64,000 nucleotides of DNA from Flavobacteriales bacterium UBA5040 (GCA_002415135.1 DIBY01000001.1:217040-281039); one strand, 5' to 3'; shown: positions 1-9,060, numbered from the stretch's first letter. Translations and numbers: made by a program. The notes: a model not told the origin generated them from the sequence alone.

Positions 1-890
1 GAAGACAGGGAGATCCAGGAAGCTCACAGTTCTATGTTTCATTGGAAGACAACTTGATGCGCCTTTTCGGTTCGGAAAGAATAGCGAAAATGATGGACAG
101 AATGGGTCATAAAGAAGGTGAAGTAATTCAACATGGAATGATCTCTAAGTCTATCGAAAGAGCCCAGAAAAAAGTAGAAGAGAATAACTTCGGGATCAGA
201 AAAAAATTGTTGGAATATGACGACGTGATGAACAAACAGCGTGACGTTATCTACAAAAGAAGAAAGAACGCCTTGTTCGGTGATCACTTGAAATATGATA
301 TTTCAAACATGATCTTTGACGTATCAGAATCATTGGTTACGAGAGGGAAATTAGAAGGAGACTTTAAAGATTTCGAACATGAGATCATTAAATATTTCAC
401 CATGGAAGCTCCGTTTACTGAAAGTGAGTTCAAAACTAAACAGGTTCCAGAATTAACGGATATTCTTTTCAAAGCAGCAACTGAAGATTACAAAATGAAG
501 TTGAATCTCTTGAAAGAAAAATCATTTCCAATTATCGAGAATGTGTTCCAAAACCAAGGTTCGATGTTTAAAATGATTCAGGTTCCTTTCACCGATGGAA
601 TTAAGACAATGACCATCGTTACTGACTTGAAAGAAGCTCATGATACGCAGTGTGATTCATTGATCAATGATTTCGAGAAAAATATTTCTCTGGCAATTAT
701 CGACGAAAACTGGAAATTACACTTACGAGAAATGGATGATCTAAGACGTTCTTCTCAAGGTGCAGTTTACGAGCAGAAAGACCCATTGGTTATTTACAAG
801 CAAGAATCTTTTTATCTTTTCACCGAAATGGTAGAAAAAGTGAACAAAGAAATTATTTCATTCTTGTACAAAGGAGAGATCCCAGCGTAA
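1..890 (+). CDS. secA: Preprotein translocase subunit SecA, C-terminal part (5' end outside window)
   Basis: Motor ATPase that drives unfolded preproteins through SecYEG at the inner membrane. The reading frame is open from base 3 and starts inside the conserved second-helicase-domain motif RQGDPGSSQFYVSLEDNLMR, so the real start lies upstream; the TTG at 42 is not the start. The visible part covers the end of NBD2 and the helical scaffold and wing domains (motifs KKVEENNFGIRKKLLEYDDV, LDDLRRSS-like MDDLRRSS). The protein stops soon after the scaffold, ending in KGEIPA, so the zinc-binding CxCxSGKK tail known from E. coli SecA is absent; many flavobacterial SecAs lack it. A perfect 12-bp-stem terminator follows. 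Confidence 0.95.
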   Translation, partial: RQGDPGSSQFYVSLEDNLMRLFGSERIAKMMDRMGHKEGEVIQHGMISKSIERAQKKVEENNFGIRKKLLEYDDVMNKQRDVIYKRRKNALFGDHLKYDISNMIFDVSESLVTRGKLEGDFKDFEHEIIKYFTMEAPFTESEFKTKQVPELTDILFKAATEDYKMKLNLLKEKSFPIIENVFQNQGSMFKMIQVPFTDGIKTMTIVTDLKEAHDTQCDSLINDFEKNISLAIIDENWKLHLREMDDLRRSSQGAVYEQKDPLVIYKQESFYLFTEMVEKVNKEIISFLYKGEIPA

Positions 891-911
891 GAATTCACCA
901 ATTATATTTTA

Positions 912-944
912 AACTTCTTCAATTCGATTGAAGAAGTTTTTTTA
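912..944 (+). terminator. Rho-independent terminator of secA
   Basis: Perfect 12-bp stem AACTTCTTCAAT / ATTGAAGAAGTT with loop TCG, followed by a run of T. It lies 22 bases after the secA stop codon. Confidence 0.9.
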
Positions 945-993
945 TTTTATTCCTTATATTTTTTGTAATTTTAGTGACTAAATAATTTCATTA

Positions 994-1962
994 ATGGCAT
1001 TAATAGACCTATCCAAGCAAGTAGCACTCGGCGTTGATATTGGTGGAACCAATACCAAATACGGACTCGTAAATCACCGTGGCGAAATTTTAGAAAAAGG
1101 AAAACTCAAAACTGATGATTATCCTCTTGTAGATGATTTTATAAATGCATTGTACGATGAAGTCTCTCCTTTGATCATGAAGCATTGCGGCCAAAGACAA
1201 TTCGATGGAATTGGAGTCGGTGCACCCAATGCTAATTACTATACAGGAACTATTGAACAAGCTCCAAACCTTCACTGGAAAGGAATTATACCGTTTGCAA
1301 AGCTAATGACGGAGAAGTTTGAAGTTCCTTGTAAAATGACCAATGACGCCAATGCTGCAGCTTTAGGAGAAATGATGTTTGGCGCCGCCAGAGGAATGAA
1401 AGATTTTATCATGATCACTTTAGGAACCGGCGTTGGTAGTGGAATCATCGCTAACGGCCAATTAATTTACGGACATGATGGCTTTGCTGGAGAGTTGGGC
1501 CATACCATCGTAAAACCTGGTGGTAGAAAACATTGGAGCACAGGCTCAGAAGGTTCTTTAGAAGCTTACGCCTCAGCCACTGGAATCACGATCACGGCAA
1601 AAAAGATGCGTGCAGAATTTCCGCATTCAATGTTGAACGATTATCCAGAACCGGAGATCGATTCGAAGGTGGTTTATGAATGTGCTATGAAAGGAGATCC
1701 CACGGCAATAGAAGTTTTCAGATATACAGGTCAGAAGTTAGGAGAAGCTTTGGCCAATTTCGTGATGTTCTCTTCACCTGAAGCAATCTTGCTTTTCGGC
1801 GGCGTCATCAAAGCTGGCGATCTTATCATGAAACCAACTAAACTTCACATGGAAAGAAATCTTTTACCCATCTTTCGAGATAAGGTAAAACTGGTCTTCA
1901 GCGAACTCGATGAAGCTGATGCTGCAATTCTCGGAGCCAGCGCTCTGGTTTGGGAAAAGTGA
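994..1962 (+). CDS. ROK-family sugar kinase (glucokinase-like)
   Basis: ATP-dependent phosphorylation of a hexose, probably glucose or an N-acetylated amino sugar, in the cytoplasm. The 322-residue protein has the N-terminal phosphate loop DIGGTNTK (15-22), the catalytic-Asp motif NDAN (Asp118) and GTGVGSG (144-150). ELGH (167-170) follows as in ROK kinases, but the usual zinc motif CGCGxxGCxE is replaced by HWSTGSEGSLE (180-190), with all three cysteines lost, while the flanking AYASATG is kept. This suggests a kinase that folds without zinc. The family also includes repressors, but no helix-turn-helix is present here. The start follows directly on the secA terminator; the exact sugar is not readable from sequence. 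Confidence 0.88.
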   Translation: MALIDLSKQVALGVDIGGTNTKYGLVNHRGEILEKGKLKTDDYPLVDDFINALYDEVSPLIMKHCGQRQFDGIGVGAPNANYYTGTIEQAPNLHWKGIIPFAKLMTEKFEVPCKMTNDANAAALGEMMFGAARGMKDFIMITLGTGVGSGIIANGQLIYGHDGFAGELGHTIVKPGGRKHWSTGSEGSLEAYASATGITITAKKMRAEFPHSMLNDYPEPEIDSKVVYECAMKGDPTAIEVFRYTGQKLGEALANFVMFSSPEAILLFGGVIKAGDLIMKPTKLHMERNLLPIFRDKVKLVFSELDEADAAILGASALVWEK

Positions 1963-2061
1963 CTGGCTTGGTATTCCTAAAAATATAGAACTAAGAAATA
2001 TTTTTAATCGTCATTGATTTTAAATAAAATTTAGTATTAATCAATTAAAAAATATTAATTC

Positions 2062-2094
2062 TTACTCTCACAAATTGATCAATTTCAAGAGTAA
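2062..2094. promoter_or_regulatory. Long near-perfect palindrome upstream of msrA
   Basis: Nested symmetry TTACTCT-3 nt-AAATTGA|TCAATTT-2 nt-AGAGTAA, centred on a TGATCA core 39 bases before the msrA start. There is no T-run after it, so it looks less like a terminator and more like an operator or an mRNA hairpin. Function is inferred only. Confidence 0.4.
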
Positions 2095-2117
2095 AAACTT
2101 TAATTTAAAAATAAAAA

Positions 2118-2678
2118 ATGGACAATCAAAATTTAGAATATATGACTTTTGGTGGCGGATGCTTTTGGTGCGTTGACAGCGTACTGGATTTATTGAAAGG
2201 TGTAGAATCGACCACTTCAGGATATGCAGGAGGACATAAGGACAATCCAACTTACGAGGAAGTTTGCACCGGAGAAACAGGTCACGCAGAAGTCGTACAA
2301 ATGGCTTACGACCCCAAGATCATTTCTTACGAGCAGATGATGGACGTCTTTTATTTCTTACACGATCCGACGCAATTAAACAGACAGGGAAATGATATCG
2401 GAACCCAGTATCGCTCAGCTATTTTTTACAAAGATGAAGCTGAAAAACAGAGAGCCGAAGAAGCGCTGAAACTTTCTGAAGCTTCTGGAAAATATAGTGG
2501 GAAATACGTAACTGAAATCACAAAATTGGAGAAATTCTGGCCCGCTGAACAATATCACCAAGGATATTTCGAGGCAAATCCTACCCAACCTTTCTGCAGC
2601 GCAGTTGTAGGACCAAAGGTTGCAAAATTCAAAAAACATTTTGGAGATTTGGGAATGCTCAGACCCGAAGTTAACTAA
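2118..2678 (+). CDS. msrA: Peptide methionine (S)-S-oxide reductase
   Basis: Repairs oxidised methionine (S-sulfoxide) in proteins using thioredoxin. The 186-residue protein carries the catalytic signature GGGCFWC with the nucleophile Cys15, followed by SGYAGG and the substrate-pocket region TGHAEVVQ. QYRSAIFY and YHQGYFEANP are also typical of MsrA. There is no signal peptide, so it acts in the cytoplasm, and no MsrB domain is fused to it. It stands alone between the ROK kinase and a convergent gene, behind a palindrome that may be a control site. Confidence 0.95.
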   Translation: MDNQNLEYMTFGGGCFWCVDSVLDLLKGVESTTSGYAGGHKDNPTYEEVCTGETGHAEVVQMAYDPKIISYEQMMDVFYFLHDPTQLNRQGNDIGTQYRSAIFYKDEAEKQRAEEALKLSEASGKYSGKYVTEITKLEKFWPAEQYHQGYFEANPTQPFCSAVVGPKVAKFKKHFGDLGMLRPEVN

Positions 2679-2683
2679 TATAA

Positions 2684-2714
2684 AAAGCGAAGATTTAACT
2701 TCGCTTTATTTTTT
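2684..2714. terminator. Bidirectional terminator between msrA and the convergent membrane protein gene
   Basis: Stem AAAGCGAAG / CTTCGCTTT with a 6-base loop, flanked by A-runs on the left and T-runs on the right, so it can work on both strands. It overlaps the stop codon of the minus-strand gene. Confidence 0.8.
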
Positions 2715-3266
2715 TCTAAAAATATAATAACCGGCTTCCGACGGATGATCCTGAACATAATCTTCAGGATTTTCTTTGTTAATAAGCAGGTAAATCATAA
2801 GATCTCCGGCTGCGGCGGCGGAAAATATAATTCCCAGGACTAACAGAAATAAATTGCCATTCATCAAACTAATAACCGCAGGAACAATTCCTAAGATTAT
2901 TAATGGAGCAAGCAAGGCAATGATGTAATGCTTGATTTTCAAAGGCTCTTTACAGTGACAGTAAGGCGTCAATGTCTTCCAGAGAATCCCAAACTTAATG
3001 GCCTTCATTCCTTTGGAAGCATACAACGCAAAGAAAAACCCATGGATCAGTTCGTGAACAATAATCCCAACCAGCAATGCAAACAAAGGAGTAAACGCTT
3101 TTAGAATTAAATTTTCCGAGTCTAATTCTGGAATTTTAAAACCCCAGATCAAAAAAAAAGGCACGGCGAAAATCACTAGAAAAAACACCAAATATTTCAA
3201 GGCATCAACATTTGCTCTCGCTAAGTCTATTGTTTTTTTCTCCTTTATAAAATCATCAAATTCCAT
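2706..3266 (-). CDS. DUF3267-type membrane protein with HELIH metalloprotease-like motif
   Basis: Integral membrane protein of 186 residues with about four hydrophobic segments. Between the second and third region lies VHELIHG, an HExxH zinc-protease motif embedded in a membrane helix, as in the DUF3267/site-2-protease-like group. A second conserved part, YCHCKEPLKIKHY followed by a helix, is in keeping with that family. A proteolytic role is inferred; substrate unknown. It ends head-to-head with msrA and shares its terminator. Confidence 0.75.
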   Translation of the reverse strand: MEFDDFIKEKKTIDLARANVDALKYLVFFLVIFAVPFFLIWGFKIPELDSENLILKAFTPLFALLVGIIVHELIHGFFFALYASKGMKAIKFGILWKTLTPYCHCKEPLKIKHYIIALLAPLIILGIVPAVISLMNGNLFLLVLGIIFSAAAAGDLMIYLLINKENPEDYVQDHPSEAGYYIFRKK

Positions 3267-3332
3267 GAATCACTTTAAGTATTTGTTATTACAATCTAAT
3301 TACGAATAATATAAATCACTTTTAATAAAGAT

Positions 3333-3366
3333 AAAAAAAGGCCGCTGAAAAACTTCAGCGGCCTTT
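3333..3366 (-). terminator. Terminator of the S46 peptidase gene
   Basis: Perfect 13-bp stem AAAGGCCGCTGAA / TTCAGCGGCCTTT with a 4-base loop; on the minus strand it is followed by a T-run. Confidence 0.9.
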
Positions 3367-3382
3367 ACAATTGTTAATCGAA

Positions 3383-5521
3383 TTATTTTACCAAAACCAT
3401 TTCACTGATTAAGTGACCTGCATTTCCGTATTTTTCGATAGTCCAAAGAACCATTCTTACATCTACGTTAATTGTTTTCTGCAATTTCGGATCAAAAATA
3501 ATATCACCGCTCAAAGCTTCGCTATTTCCGTCGAATGCTAATCCTAATAAGTTTCCGTCACCATCAAGAACCGGAGAACCAGAATTCCCTCCTGTGATAT
3601 CATTATCAGACAAGAAGTTCACAGGCATGAAGCCTTTTTTATCTTTGTACTGTCCGAAATCTTTTTTCTTAACTAAGTCAAGGAATCTTTGAGGCAATTC
3701 AAATTCCTCATCTCCTTTTTTATGCTTCGCTACCATTCCGTTGATCTCAGTGTAGTAATTATCCTTTTCTTTGATACCAGCATAATTTCTATCTGTTCTC
3801 TCCGGAAGTGTCGTAATCTTACCTGTTGTCAATCTCATGGTAGAGTTTGCATCTGGGTAAAACATTGTTTCTGGCTGAGATTTTCTAAGACCATCTAAAA
3901 AGATTCTGCTGTTTTTAGCTAAAGCGTCATCAATTTTCGAATATTTCTCACCGCTCAATTTCTGATCTTCAACAAAAGCATTGGCCATTTTCATTAAAGG
4001 ATCTGCATCAATTTTCAATCGGTCAGGATTGTTTACAAAATTCATTACTGATTCTTTGTTAGCAAAAATAGATGCGAAAGCCATCGTTGAAAGATTTTTG
4101 GCATCTGCAGCAAGTAAGGTTGGAGACCCAACATCTTTACCCACTCTTTGCTGATAAAGCTGAACCATAGAATTCAACATTTCACCTTCTAGTTTAACGT
4201 TTAATTTATCATATACTCTATCAATTTGGTCAGTTACTTTGGTTTTCATTGCAACTTTTCCTGCTTCATCCTGATCAGCATATGTTTTCAAAACAGAACC
4301 TAATTGATAAGCAATTGGGATATATTTTGCATTTCTCTGTAATTGAGAAGAATAATTTCGCTCTTTATTTCGCTCAGAAGTCTGGCTGATATTCGATTTG
4401 ATCTCTTGCAAGACCGCTCCGTACATTGCTTCGTTCTCTGGCAATAAAGCCCAGGTTTCGAATTTTCCTTCCAGTTTTCTCTTGTCAGCGATTGTTCCGT
4501 TTTTGTTCACGGCATCAATTGTTCCTTGTCTGTTTTTCCAGTAGTTGGCTACTGAAGCGTACTGTGAGGCGTAATCAATCTTGGTAGCTTGATCTTTGTC
4601 CATGTATTTCTTCATCACATCCATCGCCATTTTTGAAGCTTCTACCCAAGCCGGATAATCCTTAGTAACCATTTGCTCGATTCCGTAAGAAGTTAAGAAA
4701 CGGTTTGTTCTTCCTGGAAATCCTAAAATCATTGCAAAGTCTCCCGGTTTGTAACCTTTTAAAGAAATAGGAAGAGAATGCTTAGGTTTCATCGGAACGT
4801 TGCTTGGGGAATATTCTGCTGGATTACCATTGGCATCTGCATATACTCTGAACACAGAGAAATCTACAGTATGTCTTGGCCATTCCCAGTTATCTGTATC
4901 GCCACCAAATTTTCCTAATGCGTTTGGAGGAGTACCTACCAATCTTACATCTTTAAAATCCTGGTAAACAAAATAGTAGAATTCATTTCCGTTATAGAAA
5001 TCTCTTACTACAACTGTATATTTTCCGTTCTCTGAATTTTCAGCCTGGATCAATTTATATTCTGCACTAATGATGTCATTTCTTTCTTCAGCAGACATGT
5101 TGTTGTTCAGTTTGGCGTTGATTCTTTTAGAAACATCATCCATTCTCACCATAAATCTTACAGAAAGTCCTTTTGACGGAAGTTCTTCACTTTTTTTCAT
5201 TGCCCAGAAACCATTGGTTAAATGATCTTTTTCTGGAGTAGAAAGCGCTGCAATATTACCGTAACCACAGTGGTGGTTGGTGAATAGCAAACCTTCTTTA
5301 GAAACCATCTCTGCCGTACAGCCGCCACCGAATTGTACGATCGCATCTTTTAAACTGGAATTGTTGACCGAGTAGATTTCTTCGGGTGTTAGTTTTAAAC
5401 CGTCTTTTTTAAGATCGACACCATTCAATCTTTTAATCATGCTTAAAAGCCACATTCCCTCATCTGCTTTCAATTGCAGGAAACTCAACATAAACGTGAG
5501 TAATAAAAAAATTCTTTTCAT
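3383..5521 (-). CDS. S46 family serine dipeptidyl-peptidase (DPP7-like)
   Basis: Periplasmic or outer-membrane exopeptidase that removes dipeptides from oligopeptide N-termini, feeding amino-acid-dependent growth. The 712-residue protein has a signal peptide (cleavage near LQLKAD) and a chymotrypsin-fold catalytic triad: TNHHCGYG (about 81-88, His), WEWPRHTVDFSVFR (Asp) and GGNSGSPV (Ser). Within S46, the S1-pocket position after AFD separates DPP11 (Arg) from DPP7 (Gly); here it reads AFDGNSEALSGD, so the DPP7 type with preference for hydrophobic P1 residues is inferred. The gene is monocistronic with its own strong terminator. Confidence 0.93.
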   Translation of the reverse strand: MKRIFLLLTFMLSFLQLKADEGMWLLSMIKRLNGVDLKKDGLKLTPEEIYSVNNSSLKDAIVQFGGGCTAEMVSKEGLLFTNHHCGYGNIAALSTPEKDHLTNGFWAMKKSEELPSKGLSVRFMVRMDDVSKRINAKLNNNMSAEERNDIISAEYKLIQAENSENGKYTVVVRDFYNGNEFYYFVYQDFKDVRLVGTPPNALGKFGGDTDNWEWPRHTVDFSVFRVYADANGNPAEYSPSNVPMKPKHSLPISLKGYKPGDFAMILGFPGRTNRFLTSYGIEQMVTKDYPAWVEASKMAMDVMKKYMDKDQATKIDYASQYASVANYWKNRQGTIDAVNKNGTIADKRKLEGKFETWALLPENEAMYGAVLQEIKSNISQTSERNKERNYSSQLQRNAKYIPIAYQLGSVLKTYADQDEAGKVAMKTKVTDQIDRVYDKLNVKLEGEMLNSMVQLYQQRVGKDVGSPTLLAADAKNLSTMAFASIFANKESVMNFVNNPDRLKIDADPLMKMANAFVEDQKLSGEKYSKIDDALAKNSRIFLDGLRKSQPETMFYPDANSTMRLTTGKITTLPERTDRNYAGIKEKDNYYTEINGMVAKHKKGDEEFELPQRFLDLVKKKDFGQYKDKKGFMPVNFLSDNDITGGNSGSPVLDGDGNLLGLAFDGNSEALSGDIIFDPKLQKTINVDVRMVLWTIEKYGNAGHLISEMVLVK

Positions 5522-5575
5522 TTAATAATTTATTTAAGTTGCTAATTTAAGAAATTCATTTTACTTCTGTCGTAT

Positions 5576-5609
5576 CAAAAAAAAATGGATGAGAAAGTTC
5601 TCATCCATT
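5576..5609 (-). terminator. Terminator of the T9SS cargo gene
   Basis: Inverted repeat AATGGATGAGAA / TTCTCATCCATT followed on the minus strand by a run of T. It lies just after the stop codon at 5631. Confidence 0.85.
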
Positions 5610-5630
5610 CAATAGAAAATAATATGAAGA

Positions 5631-6980
5631 TTATTTTTTCATTAATTTAGTATTCTCAACAGATCCATTTATGTAAAGAACCTGTACGATATAAGTTCCT
5701 TTTGCTAAAGAAGATACATTGATTTGTTTTGCTGGTTTTAAGCTCTGTACTCTTTTACCAGAAAGGTCAATAATAGTAATCGCTTGGATTTCTTGTTTAG
5801 CAGAAATATTTACAACGTCGCCCGCAGGGTTTGGATAAATTTGTAATCCGGCTTTAACTGCATTGTTTGAAACGCCTAAACTTAAATTACCATTGAATTT
5901 TAAAATTCCTTCTAGTCCTGAAGGTCCATCGCTAAACTGTCCTGCCCAACCTGTGGTAGCATTTAAAAAAGCAACTTTTCCTCTTTGCTGTCCAGCGTCG
6001 ATTGCAGTCCAGGTTAGTCCTCCATCAGTAGAATATGATGATCCCATCCATTCAGGTTTTCCTGAATTAATACCTGTAGATACGTAAGTATTTGCTGTTC
6101 CTGGAACATAAGTGATATCACCAAAATACCAAGGTCCAGTTGGAGTTATTGGATCGAAAGTTGCACCACCATCAGATGTTGAATACAAAGCTGCCTGTGT
6201 AGTTAAAACGGCATCTGCACCGTCTACCGTAACTAAAAGACCATTTGTTCCATCCTTAAAGGCAAACGCGCCAGAAGAACCTGAAGTAATTACCCCACCA
6301 AAGTCTAACGCTGGACTATAACTTGCTGTCCAGGATGTTCCTCTATCGGTAGAACGTAAAATTTTTCCTAAACTCGTTCCAACCCAGATATTATCACCAA
6401 CTACTTCTTTCAAACCTACGTAAGTAAAGTCATCTCCATTATCAGGCGCTGGTGCTCCTGGAACCAATGTCCAAGAAGTTCCACCATTGCTGGTTTTATA
6501 CATTTCGAATTTCCCGTTTAAAGGATCTCCACTTGTCCAGCCATTGTTTGCATCCCAGAAATAAACATGGTTTGCAAATGATCCGGCAACATAACCAATA
6601 GTTTGCTGTGTCCATGTAGAACCGCCGTTGGTTGTTTTCCACATTCTATTTGCGTTCGTTCCAGCTGCAAATGGTGCAGTTACCACCCAAGCCGTATTTG
6701 CATCAAGTGCATCAAGATCTGAAATTAAAGCATTTGATCCAGGACCATTAATGGTAGAAGCGGTCCAGGTTGTACCACCGTTTGTAGTTCTGGAAACAAT
6801 CTTCGGATAAGTGCCACCACCTGATCCGTCATAAGCAAATGTCCAAACTGTATTTGCATCCACTAAAGAAATCTCATCAACACCAAAATTTTCAGGAAAA
6901 TTTGTAGCTTGATCCACCCATGTTTGCGCTTGAGACACCATTGAAACCAGTGCAAAACCCGTTAGTAAAATTTTTTTCAT
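5631..6980 (-). CDS. Secreted BNR/Asp-box repeat protein with type IX secretion C-terminal domain
   Basis: Cell-surface or secreted protein, 449 residues from the ATG at 6980; a longer frame exists but the signal peptide MKKILLTGFALVSMVSQAQ fits only this start. The middle is a beta-propeller built from Asp-box-like repeats (TTNGGTTW, TTNGGSTW, TSNGGTSW, STDRGTSW, TSDGGATF, STDGGLTW). The last 75 residues form a type A T9SS sorting domain: LQIYPNPAGDVVNI, IDLSGKRV and a terminal KLMKK. The protein therefore implies a type IX secretion system encoded elsewhere. The related fold occurs in sialidases and photosystem-assembly-like proteins; no enzymatic residues can be claimed here. Confidence 0.88.
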   Translation of the reverse strand: MKKILLTGFALVSMVSQAQTWVDQATNFPENFGVDEISLVDANTVWTFAYDGSGGGTYPKIVSRTTNGGTTWTASTINGPGSNALISDLDALDANTAWVVTAPFAAGTNANRMWKTTNGGSTWTQQTIGYVAGSFANHVYFWDANNGWTSGDPLNGKFEMYKTSNGGTSWTLVPGAPAPDNGDDFTYVGLKEVVGDNIWVGTSLGKILRSTDRGTSWTASYSPALDFGGVITSGSSGAFAFKDGTNGLLVTVDGADAVLTTQAALYSTSDGGATFDPITPTGPWYFGDITYVPGTANTYVSTGINSGKPEWMGSSYSTDGGLTWTAIDAGQQRGKVAFLNATTGWAGQFSDGPSGLEGILKFNGNLSLGVSNNAVKAGLQIYPNPAGDVVNISAKQEIQAITIIDLSGKRVQSLKPAKQINVSSLAKGTYIVQVLYINGSVENTKLMKK

Positions 6981-7006
6981 AATATTAAAAGTTAATTGAT
7001 TTTTTG

Positions 7007-7038
7007 TAAAAGTATATAATTTACAAATGAAAACCAAA
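7007..7038 (-). promoter_or_regulatory. Candidate promoter of the T9SS cargo gene
   Basis: On the minus strand a TTTG at 7038-7035 is followed after 20 bases by TACTTTTA (7014-7007), one base off the TAnnTTTG box. This leaves a leader of about 20 bases before the ATG at 6980 and supports that start. Confidence 0.4.
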
Positions 7039-7124
7039 AATAATTGACACTTTTTTAATGAAACGAAGAAAACAATAGGGATGTAGTATTTGAAAGTTTT
7101 GAGTTTTTAAAGGAAATTGAGCGA

Positions 7125-7592
7125 TTATTTATCTGAACATATTAACGACCTCAGCATTTCAGAATGCGGGATTTCATCCTCCAGATAACTTTTTCCTGTT
7201 GCGACAAAACCCAGTTCAGTATAAAAGGATAGAAGATAGTCCTGTGCAGATATTCGTATTGAGCTTGTTCGAAATCTTGCCTCGATTGTAGCGATGGCAA
7301 ATTTCATCAAGGCTTTTCCTAAATTGATATTTCGATATTTTTGAGTAGTTAAAACTCTACCGATAGAACTTTCATCATATTTAATTCCTGGTTGAAATAT
7401 TCTGCAATAAGCTGCAACATTACCATTATGTTCCGCCCAAAGATGAACAGCTTTTGGATCATCACCATCAACTTCTGGATAAGGACAGTTTTGCTCTACG
7501 ACAAAAACATCAATTCTTGCTTTTAGAACAGCATGCAAATCCTGAGCTGACAGTTCATCAAAGGTTTTAATTTTCCAAATGAAATTTTCCAT
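7125..7592 (-). CDS. GNAT family N-acetyltransferase, ElaA-like
   Basis: Cytoplasmic acetyl-CoA-dependent N-acetyltransferase of 155 residues. The N-terminal pattern LKARIDVFVVEQNCPYPEVDGDD is hallmark ElaA, and the acetyl-CoA binding region is IGRVLTTQKYRNINLGKALM. The end, FYTELGFVATGKSYLEDEIPHSEM, matches the ElaA C-terminus. The natural substrate of this family is not established. It lies 26 bases downstream of engB on the same strand and may be cotranscribed with it. Confidence 0.85.
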   Translation of the reverse strand: MENFIWKIKTFDELSAQDLHAVLKARIDVFVVEQNCPYPEVDGDDPKAVHLWAEHNGNVAAYCRIFQPGIKYDESSIGRVLTTQKYRNINLGKALMKFAIATIEARFRTSSIRISAQDYLLSFYTELGFVATGKSYLEDEIPHSEMLRSLICSDK

Positions 7593-7617
7593 TTTTAAAA
7601 AAGATAAGGAAGGTGCG

Positions 7618-8235
7618 TTAGAACTTAACGTGATTGTGCATTAAGAATTCATTGGTCTTGGTAATAAAGTCCAGAATTCCCTCACCACCGGTTTTTTTCT
7701 CGGCAGAAGTAACATAGATTTCAGGTAGATCTTCCCATGTTTTCAAAAGTTCTGTTTTGTAATTTTCAACGTTTGCCGCAATGACAGTAGGCTTCAACTT
7801 ATCTGCTTTGGTAAACACAATTGAAAAAGGAATACCGTTTTCACCACACCATTCAATAAATTCAATATCGATGGTTTGTGGTGTGTGACGCGAATCAATT
7901 AAAATAAAAAGATTGACCAGGTTTTTTCTGTTGAGAATATAGTTGGTAATTAATTTTTCAAAATCGCGACGCATTGTTTTTGAAACTCTGGCGTATCCAT
8001 AACCTGGTAAATCGGTTAGAGACCAACTTCCATTAATAACGAAATTATTGATCAATTGGGTTTTCCCAGGAGTTCCCGAAGTCTTCGCCAAATATTTATG
8101 ATTCATCAAAGCATTGATCAATGATGATTTCCCAACATTTGATCTTCCTATAAATGCATATTCTGGCATCGTTGGTTCAGGACAATCCTGCCATTTATCA
8201 CTGCTTTTTACAAATTCTGCTGTCTTGATAACCAT
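7618..8235 (-). CDS. engB: Ribosome biogenesis GTPase EngB/YsxC
   Basis: Essential-type GTPase for large ribosomal subunit assembly. The 205-residue protein shows G1 GRSNVGKSS, a G2 threonine in SGTPGKTQ, G3 DLPGYG, G4 TKAD and a G5-like TSAEKKTG. The length and motif order match the YihA/YsxC family. It follows the alpha/beta hydrolase gene on the minus strand after 60 bases that contain a small hairpin, so it may have its own promoter. Confidence 0.95.
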   Translation of the reverse strand: MVIKTAEFVKSSDKWQDCPEPTMPEYAFIGRSNVGKSSLINALMNHKYLAKTSGTPGKTQLINNFVINGSWSLTDLPGYGYARVSKTMRRDFEKLITNYILNRKNLVNLFILIDSRHTPQTIDIEFIEWCGENGIPFSIVFTKADKLKPTVIAANVENYKTELLKTWEDLPEIYVTSAEKKTGGEGILDFITKTNEFLMHNHVKF

Positions 8236-8265
8236 AATCGGTGTCTTTTTAAAAATATAATTAAA

Positions 8266-8290
8266 TGAAAAATGGAAGGTTAAACTTCCA
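8266..8290 (-). terminator. Weak terminator after the alpha/beta hydrolase gene
   Basis: Six-base-pair stem TGGAAG / CTTCCA (8273-8290) followed on the minus strand by five T. Short stem, so read-through into engB is possible. Confidence 0.5.
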
Positions 8291-8295
8291 CTTCA

Positions 8296-9060
8296 CTATT
8301 TTTTCTGTTTCTGTAGCCAAGAATATAACAGATCATTAAATTCGGCTGGCTTTTCCATCATCGCTGCATGACCACAATTTTCAATCCAGAACAGTTCTGA
8401 GTTAGGCAAAGATTTATGCATATCAACGGCTACTTCTGGAGGCGTTACATTATCCTGCTTTCCCCAAATCAGACAAACTGGAATCGTAATTTTAGGTAAA
8501 TCATTCAACATATTATGTTTAATGGCGCTTCTCGCTAACATCACCGTTTTAATTCCTTTCATTCTATCATTCACCACCGCGAAAACTTCTTCCACCAATT
8601 CGTTGGTTGCCACTTTTGGATCAAAAAAAACTTCTTCTGTTTTCTTTCTGATATATTCTTTATCGCTTTTTCTGGGAAAACTATCGCCAAAAGACTTTTC
8701 GTATAATCCAGAGCTACCGGTAAGACATAAATTCGTAACCAAATCAGGTCTTGCCAGTGTAAGGATTAAACCTACATGACCGCCCATTGAATTTCCTACG
8801 ATCGTTGAAGATCTGCCAACTTTTTCCTCAATAAACTTTGCAACATATTTTGCAATGGTAGTAAGATTGGTGTTTAGGACTGGTAAATCATATATAGGAA
8901 GCACAGGAACAAAAACCTTAAATCCTTTTTCTGCAAAGTAATTAACGGTATCATCAAAATTACTTAAACCACCCATTAAACCATGCAATAAAATCACAGG
9001 GTCACCTTCTCCAGCTTCTATATAAGCGAACTTCTTGTCCTTTTTTGTTTTAAATATCAT
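8296..9060 (-). CDS. Alpha/beta hydrolase
   Basis: Cytoplasmic hydrolase of 254 residues with the oxyanion-hole motif HGLMGG, nucleophile elbow GNSMGG (Ser), an acid in WGKQDNVTP (Asp) and the catalytic His in NCGHAAMMEKP. The order and spacing match small esterase/hydrolase proteins of the MhpC/BioH type. The substrate cannot be told from sequence. The coding strand points away from the dcw cluster, whose control region begins about 200 bases upstream. Confidence 0.85.
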   Translation of the reverse strand: MIFKTKKDKKFAYIEAGEGDPVILLHGLMGGLSNFDDTVNYFAEKGFKVFVPVLPIYDLPVLNTNLTTIAKYVAKFIEEKVGRSSTIVGNSMGGHVGLILTLARPDLVTNLCLTGSSGLYEKSFGDSFPRKSDKEYIRKKTEEVFFDPKVATNELVEEVFAVVNDRMKGIKTVMLARSAIKHNMLNDLPKITIPVCLIWGKQDNVTPPEVAVDMHKSLPNSELFWIENCGHAAMMEKPAEFNDLLYSWLQKQKK

